From positions 1 to 64,000 of the forward strand of contig VTFK01000240.1 of the NCBI GenBank assembly GCA_009617715.1: a stretch of DNA of 64,000 bases, written 5' to 3'. The notes under the pieces are model-generated. The model searched no databases and was not told the DNA's origin. It saw only the letters and a list, made by a program, of their open reading frames with translations. The position numbers and the translations under genes are program-made. Below are positions 1-10,588 of the stretch, piece after piece; the first letter of the stretch is position 1; every line of letters begins with the position of its first letter. Source of the DNA: Plectrocnemia conspersa. Its lineage: Eukaryota > Arthropoda > Insecta > Trichoptera > Polycentropodidae.

Positions 1-90
1 TAATAATTTTGAATTACATTTATTTGTAAAACATGTTAAGTATTATTTAAAAAAAATGGTTTTGGTTCTAATGTTTGATAGCTAACAGTG

Positions 91-1483
91 ATTTATTTAT
101 TTATTTATTTTATTTTATTAATTTATTTAGCTTAATAGCTAATCTTTACATCTAACAAATTTAGTAAACATATATAAAAATATATAAAAAATACATAACA
201 GAAAGAAAAAATGAAAATATACAATAATAAGGTCTTAATATTATAATTTATTTCTATATGTACGAAGGTGTTTTTTATTCCATTTATGAAACCCGTTATA
301 TTTTTTGCTGTTTCAGATTTCTCTTGGAAGACTATTATATAAATCAAACCTCCTCGTACATAATTCCCCTAGCCGTACTCGTTTTCTTTATACTTAATTT
401 TCTTTTAAATTTTTCTATTTCTAGTATTATATTTATGTACATCTTTATTTCTTATTAAATACTTATTAAAATATTTTGGTAATATATTATTTTCTAACTT
501 ATATATAAATACTAAAACATTCATACTCAATATGTCTTGAACATTCAACCATTCTAATCTATCAATCATACTTTTACAATTAGTTAATCTATTTTTATTT
601 AAAAATTACCTCATTGCCCTATTTTGTAATTTTTTCAACATTTGTTTATCTAATTTATTTAACATATTTAATAGTGTTGCAACAATAATTAAAATGGGGC
701 AATATTATACTATTGTAAATTTTTTTTTTTGTATTTATACTTATATATTTCTTAATCTAGATAATAAACCTATTTTTTCTACTAATTTTTTTTTAATATG
801 TAATTACAATGTTCTTTTAAAATTTAATTTTGTATCAACAATTACTCCTAAATATTTTATATTATCCACTATTTCTATACTAGAGTTATTTATTACTATT
901 TTGGTACTATTATCTAACACATTTTTATAATTAATAAACATACATTTAGTTTTATTCTCATTTAATTTAAGTACATTATTCTTTAACCATATTTCTAATA
1001 TACTTAATTCATTATTTAAATTATTTACAATTTCTTTTAATGTTATCACCTATGCAATACATTAATGTGTCATCCGCAAATAGATAAATTTTACATTTTT
1101 TCACGTTATTAACTATATCATTAATATACAAAACAAATAACAATGGTCCCAATTTAGACCCCTTGTGGTACTCCATAAGACACTAATTTCTCTTCAGAAT
1201 ATACATTATTTATTTTAACTTTTGTTTTTTTTATATAAGTAATTATTAAACCATCTTAAAACTATATCACTTATACCTATACTCTCCAATTTCTTTAACA
1301 TTATTTTTCTGTCTATTGTTTCGAAGGCTCTCTTGAAATCCAAGAAAACTGCTCCAATGGTTTTGTTTGTATCCTTAGCCAACAGCCAATCATTTATCAC
1401 TACTTGTAATGCAGTTTCAGTGGAATGCTTTTCTCTGAATCCCGATTGTTGTTCACATATTATGTTTTGAGAAGTAATAAATT
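91..1483 (-). mobile_element. LINE-A copy 1, 5'-truncated non-LTR retrotransposon
   Basis: This is a Jockey/CR1-group LINE read on the minus strand. Its 3' end is the TTTTATTTTATT-type tail at 91-125. Its 5' end stops at about 1,483, just past the block encoding CEQQSGFREKHSTETALQ. It matches LINE-A copy 2 (10,589-12,345) almost base for base, apart from small indels. Readable pieces are an RT palm segment with FLDFKRAFETIDRK (1,215-1,400), a thumb segment with LSILEIWLKNNVLKLNENKT (804-1,049), and the C-terminal end with NITGFINGIKNTF (132-347). Frameshifts and stops separate them, so it is dead. 5' truncation and the A-rich tail are the usual result of target-primed reverse transcription. 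Confidence 0.9.
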
Positions 1484-2089
1484 ATATAAATATTTTAAGC
1501 ATAAAGTTTGCTTTAATTCTTCTTTTTTGTAAAAGTAATATTATTATGTTTCTTACAATATGCTGTAAAAAGTTAAGGTATTCAATGATTTTTATTAAAA
1601 TGAATTAAAAATAAAGGATAAGAGTCTAATAAGAATTTTTTGGCTAAAGATCTGATGGCATTGGCATATCAGACATTATTGAAATTTGAGTTTGTTTGAT
1701 CATTGTCTCCGATACCTAAAGTTAGTGGACTAAAGTGGCATTTTGAAATATTTTTATAGTAATAGTAATATTTTTTTTAAATTATGATTTTATAAGATTA
1801 GTATAACAAAGTGTTTCGTAAATTATTTTTATGCCTTTATTTTAGATGTCGTGTTACTTGTATTACACCTGGAAACTATATGTTTAAAACGGCCGTATTA
1901 ATTGATTGTATATTATGGAAATATTTTGAGCAAGTGGTTCACAAATATTACACATAATGAACCAGAAGCATGTTACTTACACATTATTTCACTACTGTAA
2001 AATTAGTAAAATCTTGGTTTAAAAAAAAGTAACAATTTTTGTATATATTTAGTTTTTCGCTTTGGCAAAAGAGCTTAAATGATCGGTCC
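1484..2089. other. AT-rich intergenic DNA
   Basis: A/T-rich sequence with homopolymer runs. I see no ORF, repeat family or RNA signature in it. Confidence 0.5.
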
Positions 2090-2640
2090 AAAGATTTACA
2101 CATCCTCGCGCGTATTTATATCGCCTCGCATCGGCGTATGCCATAATTTCTTACGCAGTTTGGCGTAATTTATAAGTGTATTTATGCCCGAGCGATAACG
2201 TTCAAAAATGCGCATAATCGCCGTCGTTTATTAGAAAATTTCCATCAGTGTCGTGTTAACGCGACAGAGGCGCGCGACGAAATCGCTAGCATAAATCGCG
2301 CGTCTCCTTGCGTCGAATTTACGCTTTGGCGTTGAAAAATCTCCACGAAAATCCACCAAACAGCTGCCTGGGCGACGACGTGGCTATAAAGTCGCTTTGT
2401 ACGAAAATAAATAAAAAATAAAACAAAATAGCCGGTCGCTGACGGGTTAAGGAACGCGCGTTTTGTTAGAGGACCGAGAAATATGCGCGCGCGAGGCTTA
2501 ACAAATGAGCCCGTTAGATAAATTAGCCCCGGACATATATTTTGGGACTCGTCAGATATATAGAATCTGGGACTACTTTGGTACTACGCCCCCGGGAAAA
2601 TTTCAGTGAAAATCTCGTGCCACTTCATCATCTGACTTGA
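2090..2640. other. CpG-rich island 1, candidate conserved non-coding element
   Basis: The stretch is abruptly richer in CG dinucleotides (CGCGCG and TCGCGCG motifs) than the AT-rich DNA on both sides. It has no convincing ORF or transposon signature. Islands like this recur through the window. A cis-regulatory role is inference only. Confidence 0.35.
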
Positions 2641-3211
2641 TACGAATGAATTAAAAGAATCATCGTAAATCATAAACGTGAATGTTTCAGATTTTTTAAC
2701 GTCAGACGTGTCACGTTAGGGAAAAGAAAATGCTTTAAAAATATGTACAATATGAACACGTCTCATAAATATTGATAAGAAAGTTTTGTAGCGAATTGTC
2801 GTTCTGTCAACATGTCGAAGATTGATATATTTATTATATCGGTAGTGTTCGAATGTGCGATGATTTAATGTTTTTATCGTGAAGTTTTTTTTGCTTTTAA
2901 AATATGATGTGTGTTTTATTTTATTTATTTTATATGATAAATACATAAATAATGAAATAAACATTGATTGATTTTTTATGTTTTAATAATAAAACACATC
3001 ATCATTACTTAAATCAGACACTTCAAACATCCATATTTCCGCTATGCGGTGACCAAATAAACGACAATAATTTATTATTTTCTTAAAAAAGTACGAGTGG
3101 GTGTGGGAATGGAAGCTGACATTTATCTCACTGGTTCTTTGACTTAGGTTGAAAAACTCTGCTGTATAAATCGAAAGTTTTAAATCTATATTAAAACGTG
3201 TAAACTTAAAA
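2640..3211. other. AT-rich intergenic DNA
   Basis: Short open frames on the minus strand (2,716-2,964 and 2,983-3,321) have no recognisable domain. The second runs into the terminus of the neighbouring repeat, so I do not call either as a gene. Confidence 0.4.
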
Positions 3212-4153
3212 CAAGGCCGGCCAAGGGGAGGTTGCACAGACGGTCGCTTGGGGCGCTTGCTCCTGGGGGCGCTAAAAATCTTAATAAAGGCATAACATTT
3301 CCTTCTAAAAGTTTTAAGCAATTTTCCTAGAAAAAATCTATAATTAGTTCATTATAGACCTTTGAGATTAGAGACCACTTAAAATTTTTCCGTAGAGCTA
3401 TTCTATAACACACCTACTATTTTTATATTACATTTGATAAATGTCAATTACATGGGAGTACGCCATATTTATTATTATTTAAAACTTCAATATATTGTAC
3501 TAAATTTTTTAAAATAATAATTTTACATTCATTGAAAAGGGATTGCACTGAAAACTATTGTTTATTTTCATTATTAGTATAGCAAAGTCGTGATTTTTTT
3601 TAGCTTTTATTCTTGTGAAGTGACTATATATATAAAATTTTCTCTCTGAACCTCGTCGCTCTATTATGCAAACTTTAGTTGACTACCAATATATTCTTTG
3701 TTCTGTGGTTATCCTTTAGTTGTATTTCGGCTTTTTTTGACATTTTTCTACAATGTGTAAATTTATTGAATGCTTATAACACGACAAATGACTATTATGT
3801 AATAATTTTAAATTAGTATAAATTTTAAAATGGCTATTATTAACGATATTTTGATGTAATTTTGTATAACATATTTTTATATCAGCTAATGTTTAATTTG
3901 TTTTAAAGAAGCTGGAAAAAAAAACTTTAGATTGTGTGCGATCGCGTCTAATCCTTCATTAGGTGACATGCGACCATATCTTTTTTTTTTTCATGCTGGA
4001 AAAAAATATGTGTGATGATCTATATTAAATATTGTTTTTAAAAAAAAAAATTTATTAAATCATAATGGTAAAATTTGTATTTAAAAATGTAATGGGTTGA
4101 TACCATACGAGGGAGGGGCTAACTAAATTCTAAATAAGCTAAGGCGGGCCCTA
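3212..4153. mobile_element. Old nonautonomous DNA element (hAT-like termini)
   Basis: The left end reads CAAGGCCGGCCAAGGGGAGG and continues into a GGGGCGC-rich block. The right end (about 4,138-4,153) reads CTAAGGCGGGCCCTA, which is close to the reverse complement of the left end. GGCCGGCC/GGGGCGC termini of this style are common in hAT-type nonautonomous elements. The interior is AT-rich with no ORF. I found no clear 8-bp target duplication, so boundaries and class are tentative. Confidence 0.4.
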
Positions 4154-4239
4154 ACTTTAAACAGTTTATATGCGTCTAAAGAGCTGCTTAACATCTTTAC
4201 TATATCTTATAAAATTTTTGGCCTTTCTCGATTATTATA

Positions 4240-5251
4240 CAGGCGGCCCTCGACTTTCGCACATAATTGGTTCCTAAAAATGTGTGCGAATGTTGAATGT
4301 ACGAAAGTCGAGGGAAGTAAAAAAAAATTTAAATTGTGTGTATTTTAAAATATTTATTTATCACTAAATATAAGATGTATAAGAGGCGTTTAAGAGACAC
4401 GTTTAAGTGGGGTTTGCGGATGTTTCCTTTGAAAAGCTATCAAGAGTTAACTGTTTTCCACTATTCTTTTTCTTTTCTTCATATAGTATTTTATAACATG
4501 CTATGTTTTTATTGATCGCCCTACGCACTTGAGATATGCGTTCTCCACTGGAATCACAATCTTCTATAATATTTAAAAATTTGTTAAGGTACGTGAAGGC
4601 TTCATTCATATTTTTCATTGTTAAAGAGTTTTCCATAATAAACCTGTCTCGTCTACATTAAATATTTGGCTAGAAGAATATTCTACATCTTCAATAATTT
4701 TGGATAATTAGGAAATAAATTCTTTTGCAGCATCTTTATCCGCATCAGCCGATTCTCCGGTAAATTTAATATTATGAAAAGAATACCTCATTTTAAAATT
4801 GTAAAACCAACCGTTACTTGCTTTAAAAACCGTGTTAAAATATTTTTTTAATCTATCCTTCCTATCTTTGTGCAAACTAAGAGCTTTTGCTTGAATAATT
4901 AAAATACTCAGAGGGACATCTTTTGATGTTGGTCATCGATCTACGATGACAAAGATTTTCCATTTTCATCCATGTTTTTTTTCTGTGTGTTTTTTTTGGA
5001 AACATATCATTAAAGATTGTGGAAATATATTTTTATTTTTTCCACAATTTTGAACGTATTCTTTAATTATATTATTTTTTTTTTGCAAAATTGAACATAT
5101 CGTAGACCTGTTTGTATCATACGAACGTCCGATTGAAGCAAAAGATTCACCGCTATCAGAACAGTTTTAAAAAAAAAACTAAATTTAAAAAAATTGTTTT
5201 ATTTTTTAAATATGCGAAATAGCGAATTGTGCGAAAGTCGAGGGCCGCCTG
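4240..5251 (-). mobile_element. Tigger/pogo-like DNA transposon, deleted copy 1
   Basis: A complete 1,012-bp element flanked by TA on both sides (4,238-4,239 and 5,252-5,253), the pogo/Tc1 target duplication. The terminal inverted repeats are perfect over at least 24 bp and begin CAGGCGGCCCTCGACTTTCG. The interior keeps two ends of a Tigger transposase on the minus strand, with the catalytic middle deleted. Two sister copies lie at 19,318-20,334 and 39,406-40,408. The sharp TIRs and intact TSD imply a moderately recent insertion. Confidence 0.93.
4403..5150 (-). pseudogene. Tigger transposase remnant, N- and C-terminal blocks fused by deletion
   Basis: Read on the minus strand from about 5,150 downward, the frames give an N-terminal helix-turn-helix-like block (SGESFASIGRSYDTNRSTIC), then the CENP-B/Tc5-type block (VPLSI..IQAKALSLHKD, NGWFYNFKMRYSF). 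Next comes the first catalytic aspartate in IFNVDETGL, and then, in another frame, the C-terminal tail beginning MENSLTMKN and ending SGKQLTLDSFSK (4,403-4,636). A Tigger transposase is normally several hundred residues. Here the second and third acidic residues of the DDE triad are absent because the core is deleted near 4,622-4,640. The remnant cannot catalyse transposition. Family assignment rests on motif recognition. Confidence 0.85.
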
Positions 5252-5253
5252 TA

Positions 5254-5734
5254 CCTGATTGCTTAAGTTGTTTCTTTTTTTGTTTAGGTTTGATGTTTTA
5301 TTCGTGATCCAATTTTTTTATATTATTATGCATTTATAATATTTTGTTATGAATTAACAAATTTATTCGGTAGCTCAAACGATATTTTGGTTATTTAATA
5401 CTTTTAATTACCCAGATTAATGGCGCACAATTAAGAATAACAAAAACATGATACATTTTCAATTAAATCTCAATTTTTAGTTTAGAGAGCTTTTAACAAA
5501 AGATAATTGTGAAAAGTTTATTGCATTGGCTCATATTCTTCAAGAAACTGATCTCATCACATTCGCTGTTACAGTTACAGAAATTGATTGCAAATCCACT
5601 AATTTATTTATTTTAATTTTTCAGACACGTTCTTAAATCACAACAAGCTTATATTATATTATACCTTTGCGGTGGTCTTTTATTCCTGGAAAAATAATTA
5701 TAAATTTATTTCTGCCTACGTGAGCTTGCGTACA
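5254..5734. other. AT-rich intergenic DNA
   Basis: No feature recognised between Tigger copy 1 and the next GC island. Confidence 0.5.
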
Positions 5735-6010
5735 TGCATCTCGTCACGCATCAACTTTCAAAGAAGCCAGGCGAAAATTAGTCATAGCCGGTTCCATTGT
5801 CGTGATTTTCGGCAACGATTTGGTCCGCACACGTCTCGGGTCCTTAAGGCCTCATTAGGAATTGCAAAAATGGAGGCCATAGATCAATCGGCGTCGTGCA
5901 TTCGACGACGCATTAAAGTCGAATCACGACGAGAATCGTTTATTCGATTGATTTGCTATCTGGGTGTCCCGACACATGCCCGTTTGCGGCGACAGACAAT
6001 GACTTCTTTA
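5735..6010. other. GC island 2, candidate conserved non-coding element
   Basis: A CG-rich block, with runs such as TTCGACGACGC, stands out from AT-rich flanks. A 113-codon open frame (5,672-6,013, plus strand) spans it, but its product is arginine/serine-rich with no domain, as expected for random translation of CpG-rich DNA. Confidence 0.3.
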
Positions 6011-6279
6011 TGAAAATTTTGCCATTTGAATTCTCATAAGCACTACAAGAGGAATGTCGAACATTGCTACATACCTAATTATTCTTCTTGGAGGGTATGT
6101 GCTAAGCTTCTGTAATATAATTTCTCAACAATACTTTCTTATTGAGTTTATTAGTATTTAAAATAGCAATTAATTAAATTATTAAAACAGATTTATCGAG
6201 TCACAAATATAAGCCCATTTGTAAATTAACTCAAAAGTAAAGTACTTTTCGTACGTATTTATCTCAACTTTTCCACAAC

Positions 6280-6630
6280 AACATTCATCCGCGTTTCTGC
6301 GCCCATAAACCCTTCAATGGGGAGAAAGAGCACGTATGGTGAATTCCTCGAAAACTCAACAAGTCATCGAGTAAAATGGAACACGCATACATATTAACAA
6401 CCTGGGCAATATATTGCACGTCGAGATGGCGGTACTAAGAATCCATTAATAATCGCCGATGCGTTCACTTGCAGATCTTGCCCTATCCAATAACGAGTGA
6501 TATACGGACGCCGTTTTGTTCGGCGTCGCGAAGCAAAGTGTTTTCGCGATGCCCATTTGTCTGTCAGATGTAAATGGCCCAACGTGTATGCTTAAAGGGC
6601 GTCGACAGATAAATGCGGCGACCACCTAGT
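6280..6630. other. GC island 3, candidate conserved non-coding element
   Basis: CG-richer stretch with no supported ORF and no repeat counterpart elsewhere in the window. A short minus-strand open frame (6,394-6,582) has no recognisable domain. Confidence 0.3.
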
Positions 6631-6639
6631 CAAAAATTA

Positions 6640-7040
6640 TGCATTTAGAATCTCACCTACATCCGTGGAATAAAAAGAAAATGAATTCAAATATTTTTCT
6701 TGTGTACAATGAAAATACATAATTCTAATGAAGACAGAAACAAATTAGGGATAGTGATTTTGTGTTGCTTTCTGCAACAGATTTTAATATAGGATAAATG
6801 GAGAGTTTTTTTATTATAATATATAATTTAATTGTATACAATTTCTTATCATAAAAAATGGGGAAAATGCAAATGAGCAATATAAAAAATAATTGTTCCA
6901 TGAAACAATTTTTTTGTGTATTACAAAAATAAAAATTGAGTATTAAATAAAAACATATGTTCAATAAAAAAATTTAGATCGAAAAATATTTTATTTGTAG
7001 TTTGCACTAAAATGGATATGTGCATAAAAATATGAAATAA
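6640..7040. other. AT-rich intergenic DNA
   Basis: No feature recognised. Confidence 0.5.
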
Positions 7041-7044
7041 ATAA

Positions 7045-7700
7045 TTATTAGGCCCAATGCTGCTTAATTTCCGTCATATGCTACACTAACCCTAATGCAC
7101 AGCTTGTTTATTTTAATGCACAAATTACTCGTTTTAGTGCACACTACAAATAAAATGTTGCTCAATCCAATATTTATGATTTAACATACATGCATATTTT
7201 TTTAAATATGTTTATGCACAAATAATTAATTGCAGTGCACAATTCAAATAAAATGTTGTTCAATTTAATATTTTTATTAAACATAGATACGTATATTTAT
7301 TGCGCATTTATTATTACTATAATGCACCTACAATTTTTTTATGAAACAACGTATTTATTAACATGCACATATATATTAAAATAATTCCTTGTTAAATCCC
7401 ATCCCTAAACAATGAGATTCACAACTTAGAGTTACTGGTACTGCAAGAGTGCCGCTATGCAAACTAATAATATGTATCTTCATATTTTTCTAAATGAGCA
7501 TTAAGTTATATATACCAGGCCTAATGCTGCTAAAATTCCATCGTTGGCTATAACAACACTAATGCATAGCTTATTTATTTTAGTGCACAAATCACACTGT
7601 AAATAAACTGATGCTCAATCTTATATTTATAATTTTTTAATATTTTAATGCACAAATCATTAATTTTAGTGCACACTACAAATAAAATATAATATTTGTA
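7045..7700 (+). repeat. Diverged direct repeats with a recurrent TGCACA motif
   Basis: A block starting GGCCCAATGCTGCTTAATTT at 7,051 recurs about 467 bp later as GGCCTAATGCTGCTAAAATT at 7,517. Each is followed by an AATGCACA-AGCTT-GTTTATTTTA segment. Inside both lies a shorter unit of the form AATGCACAAAT..TTTTAGTGCACAC..CAAATAAAAT, seen near 7,115, 7,213 and 7,645. The array is irregular and diverged. No TIR or coding content was seen, so its class is unknown. Confidence 0.7.
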
Positions 7701-7929
7701 TAATATATTTTTCCACCTAAAAACTAAATAGATGATAGTAGTTTGTAGCAATATTTGAAGAATACGGTGGGTGAGAAATGAGTTTCAAATCCATTGATTT
7801 TTTCTATCTTCTTCTTGAATACATGAATATTTTTGCAAATGTTAGAATAAAACGCAAGGATTAATGTGACAACCTGATTAATTATTATATCAGGCTGTCA
7901 TTAAAATAAAAATCATTAGTAAGAGGTAC

Positions 7930-8955
7930 AATTGTACAACTTTTTCATATTTTTTTAGTCTCTCTCATTTTAGATTCTAAATTGAGAGAGATTAAAAAAA
8001 CTTCCATTTGAAAGTCTTCGGGAACTGTATCCACATCGATATTAAATGGCGGTGAAAACATTTTCATGGAAACCGCTGTCTTCTCAGCTTTGAGCATTTG
8101 GAATCGTAATTGGAATTCGTTGATTAAAATGTCTATATATTGTGCGTATTTTGGAGAAGTAGTAACGTTTTCTTTTTCTAAATGTGGAAAGTGAGACACA
8201 TTATTCTGCAAAAGATGCTGTTTCCACAATTTTAATTTGCGCTCAAAGCCCTGAATTTTATCATAAAAATTGTGAATAAACTTGAAGTTCCACATTAAGA
8301 TCATTGAGTCATGTCGGTAAGAAACCTAAAATCGCACATCCATTCTTTATTACCAAAATGAGGAAAGGCATATAATATATCCCTTCATATACAAGAACAA
8401 TTTTATTTCGCTTTTTCAGTTGTATACTCTTTTTAGCATTGCATCTCGGTATTAAAAACCACGTATATTCAGATTCTAAATCTTTCAGGAATTCTTTAAA
8501 TTCACGGTTATAAAATTGATTAGTTTAATTATTGGTACTGTGACATTTGGCAAACTCAATCTTTTCGCACACAAATTTTTCTGGTGAATTATGCAGTGGT
8601 AACGAATATTTCCCTTCCTGTGACCTTCTTAATGTCTTGAAATAGCCTTCCCGATACTCCTACCTCCATGCTTGACATTTCTCGTGCTCCATCTGTCGAT
8701 ATACCAATAATCTTTTCTGCAACAGCAGTCAGACATTCTTTTATCATTTCTCCATCCGCAAACGGTTTCATTTTTTTGCCAGTATTTTACTTACAACAAA
8801 ACTAGCATTTACCATTTTATTATATTTAATTTAATAACAATATATTGCTGGGAGAAAGTCGATAAATAAATTCAAATTTAGAAATGTTTGGCGGGTTGCA
8901 TAAACATGTTTAACGGGCCGCAAGCGGCCCGCGGGCCGCGTGTTGCTCATCCCTG
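7930..8955 (-). mobile_element. hAT transposon remnant (ZBED5/GTF2IRD2-like transposase lineage)
   Basis: The minus-strand 5' terminus ends at 8,955 and reads CAGGGATGAGCAACACGCGG, then CCCGCGGGCCGCTTGCGGCC. This is the familiar GC-rich hAT/Charlie-type end. Coding remnants of the transposase follow at 8,589-8,771 and 7,945-8,304. I could not locate the opposite terminus, so the lower boundary is set at the end of the coding remnant. Confidence 0.8.
7945..8771 (-). pseudogene. hAT transposase pseudogene (ZBED5/GTF2IRD2-type)
   Basis: Reading downward, 8,771-8,589 encodes KPFADGEMIKECLTAVAEKI joined directly to IGISTDGAREMSSMEVGVSG. In this family KPF..GE.IKECL and the DGA motif lie well apart, so a piece is missing between them. 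The next stretch (8,580-8,300) has stops but keeps a D-T...LNVELQ-like block. The open frame 8,304-7,945 then gives FYDKIQGFERKLKLWKQHL and later NIDVDTVPEDFQMEVFLISL, characteristic of the C-terminal half of these transposases. Frameshifts and the internal deletion make it a dead gene. Confidence 0.82.
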
Positions 8956-9050
8956 TTTTAGAACATACAGTATTTTTCAATGCCATAGACTACACATGTA
9001 CATATGTATGTTCATTTGCTTGCATCAAAAGTTTTTAGAGCAGCATTGAA
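8956..9050. other. Short spacer
   Basis: AT-rich spacer between the hAT terminus and the following GC island. Confidence 0.4.
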
Positions 9051-9340
9051 ACGGAAATAATCGCCGCCATTCATTAGCTGACACTCCGAAGAGCCAATGC
9101 TATAAATCTGCCGTTAAGAACCCAAAGCACAAGGCTGTTAACATTTCCTCCGGGGGATTTTTCGCCGGTGACCACTGTCGAAATCTCCGTGGGTGGTCTC
9201 TGAAAGACCCACCGTAGTGGCAGAGGTGTCACTTCCGCTATTGGCGCCTTTGGGTGACAACTTAATGCGACCACATAGACGCCCACCCGTATTCAACCCA
9301 TTTCCAGCGAACTAACCACCCGCGTGAGAGGCATGTCATC
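9050..9340. other. GC island 4, candidate conserved non-coding element
   Basis: GC-rich stretch with no stop-free frame of recognisable product. The minus-strand 70-codon open frame (9,074-9,286) is compositional. The sharp composition shift against AT-rich flanks is the only evidence. Confidence 0.3.
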
Positions 9341-9703
9341 GAAATGAAAAAAATCACAACGATCGTTTTTTCAACGAATATGTTAGCACGTCGTAAGCAT
9401 AAAATTCATACACGGCATACAGAGAACGTGTCTTATTCTGAAACCATTCGAAGTTTTATATATAGAAAATTTACGGCGATAAATTACATTTACGGCGAGG
9501 AATTCCATGAATTAATAAATTGCTATGCAATAATCTAATCTTATTTGATCTAATTGTGTCTTTGTCAATAGCGCATTTCAGTTTATAAGTATATTATTTT
9601 ACTGTTTCTGGTTGATTGAATATCGCAGGATATCAGAGGTATAGCACCGGTCCAAGTAGAATACCTTGAGATACTCCAGCTAATATCTATAAAGATAAAT
9701 ACA
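9340..9703. other. Unannotated DNA
   Basis: Mixed composition with a 64-codon open frame (9,344-9,538, plus strand) of no recognisable product. Confidence 0.3.
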
Positions 9704-10588
9704 AATATCTGTAGAGTACGCTCGGGATAAGGATGCCGGTTTGTTATTGTATGCGTGTACATGTATATGAGAGGGAGAAGCGATGTAGCGTGTACTTCGT
9801 TGTCTCGCTTTCTCTTTTAAGGACAGTCGCTGATTCGTCAACGCTGTATTCGTCATTAAAGTGCAGTGTGGCACAGAAGTTCGATCTTCTCTAGTGATTT
9901 ATTTTAAATAATTTTGTGTTCATATTGGTTTAACCCAGATATGCCCACTGTCCCATGGGTAGGTCACTAAACTCGTGCCACTGTTTTTTATTTATAAATG
10001 AAATTTTAAGAGAACAAAATTTATTGGGCATATCTGGGTTAATTGATATCAAGGCTTCCAATATACACTGTAAGTTATTCGTTCTCTTACCTGTGGATTA
10101 AAATATTTTAATTATTTTTCCATTAATCCGTACGTTGTTGGTATTTTTACACTATTCTCTGTAAGGCTTAAAAAATTATTATTCTTATCGTTGCGCCAAT
10201 GATAATTTTTTTAATTTATTCAATGGATTCTAATGATTTAATTGAGTTGTCGAGCCATTAAGCAGTCTGCTAATAATTTCTTTCCCCATTTTATATCTTT
10301 TTGCTTTTGAAGAATAGCTAAAGACTTCATTATTTTTTGACCAGTGAAAGATTTTGAATTTTGCAAGTATTTAATTAATGACATCAATGTCTGGTTTCTT
10401 CGATTATATAATATATTTTTAATTGTCCGTTGAATTTCCAACTTAGCTCAGATGTATGTATGTTAAATAAACATATATTTTCTTTTAAAATAAAAAAATT
10501 AAATATTCTGAGCGAAATTGTTTTGAGCCACACAGTTCACGCACACAATAACAAACCGGAATCCTTATCCCGAGCGTACTCTACTGAT
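9704..10588. mobile_element. Nonautonomous TIR element, about 0.88 kb
   Basis: The left end (9,704-9,760) contains GTAGAGTACGCTCGGGATAA then GGAT-CCGGTTTGTTATTGT-TGCGTG. The reverse complement of 10,527-10,588 matches it over about 53 bp with a few substitutions. The interior has no transposase. A piggyBac-type MITE sits inside it at 9,934-10,038. The right end runs straight into the LINE-A tail at 10,589, suggesting the LINE inserted at or beside the terminus. Superfamily is unclear: a TA duplication is possible but not proven. Confidence 0.72.
9934..10038. mobile_element. piggyBac-type MITE, 105 bp, flanked by TTAA
   Basis: A perfect 14-bp terminal inverted repeat, CCCAGATATGCCCA at 9,934 and its reverse complement ending at 10,038, is bounded on each side by TTAA (9,930-9,933 and 10,039-10,042). 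TTAA duplications and CCC/GGG ends are the signature of the piggyBac superfamily. There is no coding capacity. It is nested inside the 9,704-10,588 TIR element, so it inserted later. Confidence 0.88.

Noticed and set aside
2983..3321. 112-codon minus-strand ORF as a gene
   Set aside because: No domain, and it runs into the GC-rich terminus of the 3.2-4.15 kb repeat, so its C-rich part is transposon sequence.
5672..6013. 113-codon ORF as a gene
   Set aside because: Arginine/serine-rich product without a domain, confined to a CpG-rich island where stops are rare. Most likely compositional.
7045..7700. CRISPR array
   Set aside because: Units are diverged and unevenly spaced, with no uniform repeat-spacer pattern, in a eukaryotic transposon-rich context.
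10238..10441. 67-codon minus-strand ORF as a transposase
   Set aside because: It lies inside the 9.7-10.59 kb TIR element but shows no catalytic motif or helix-turn-helix. It is lysine/asparagine-rich, as expected in AT-rich DNA.
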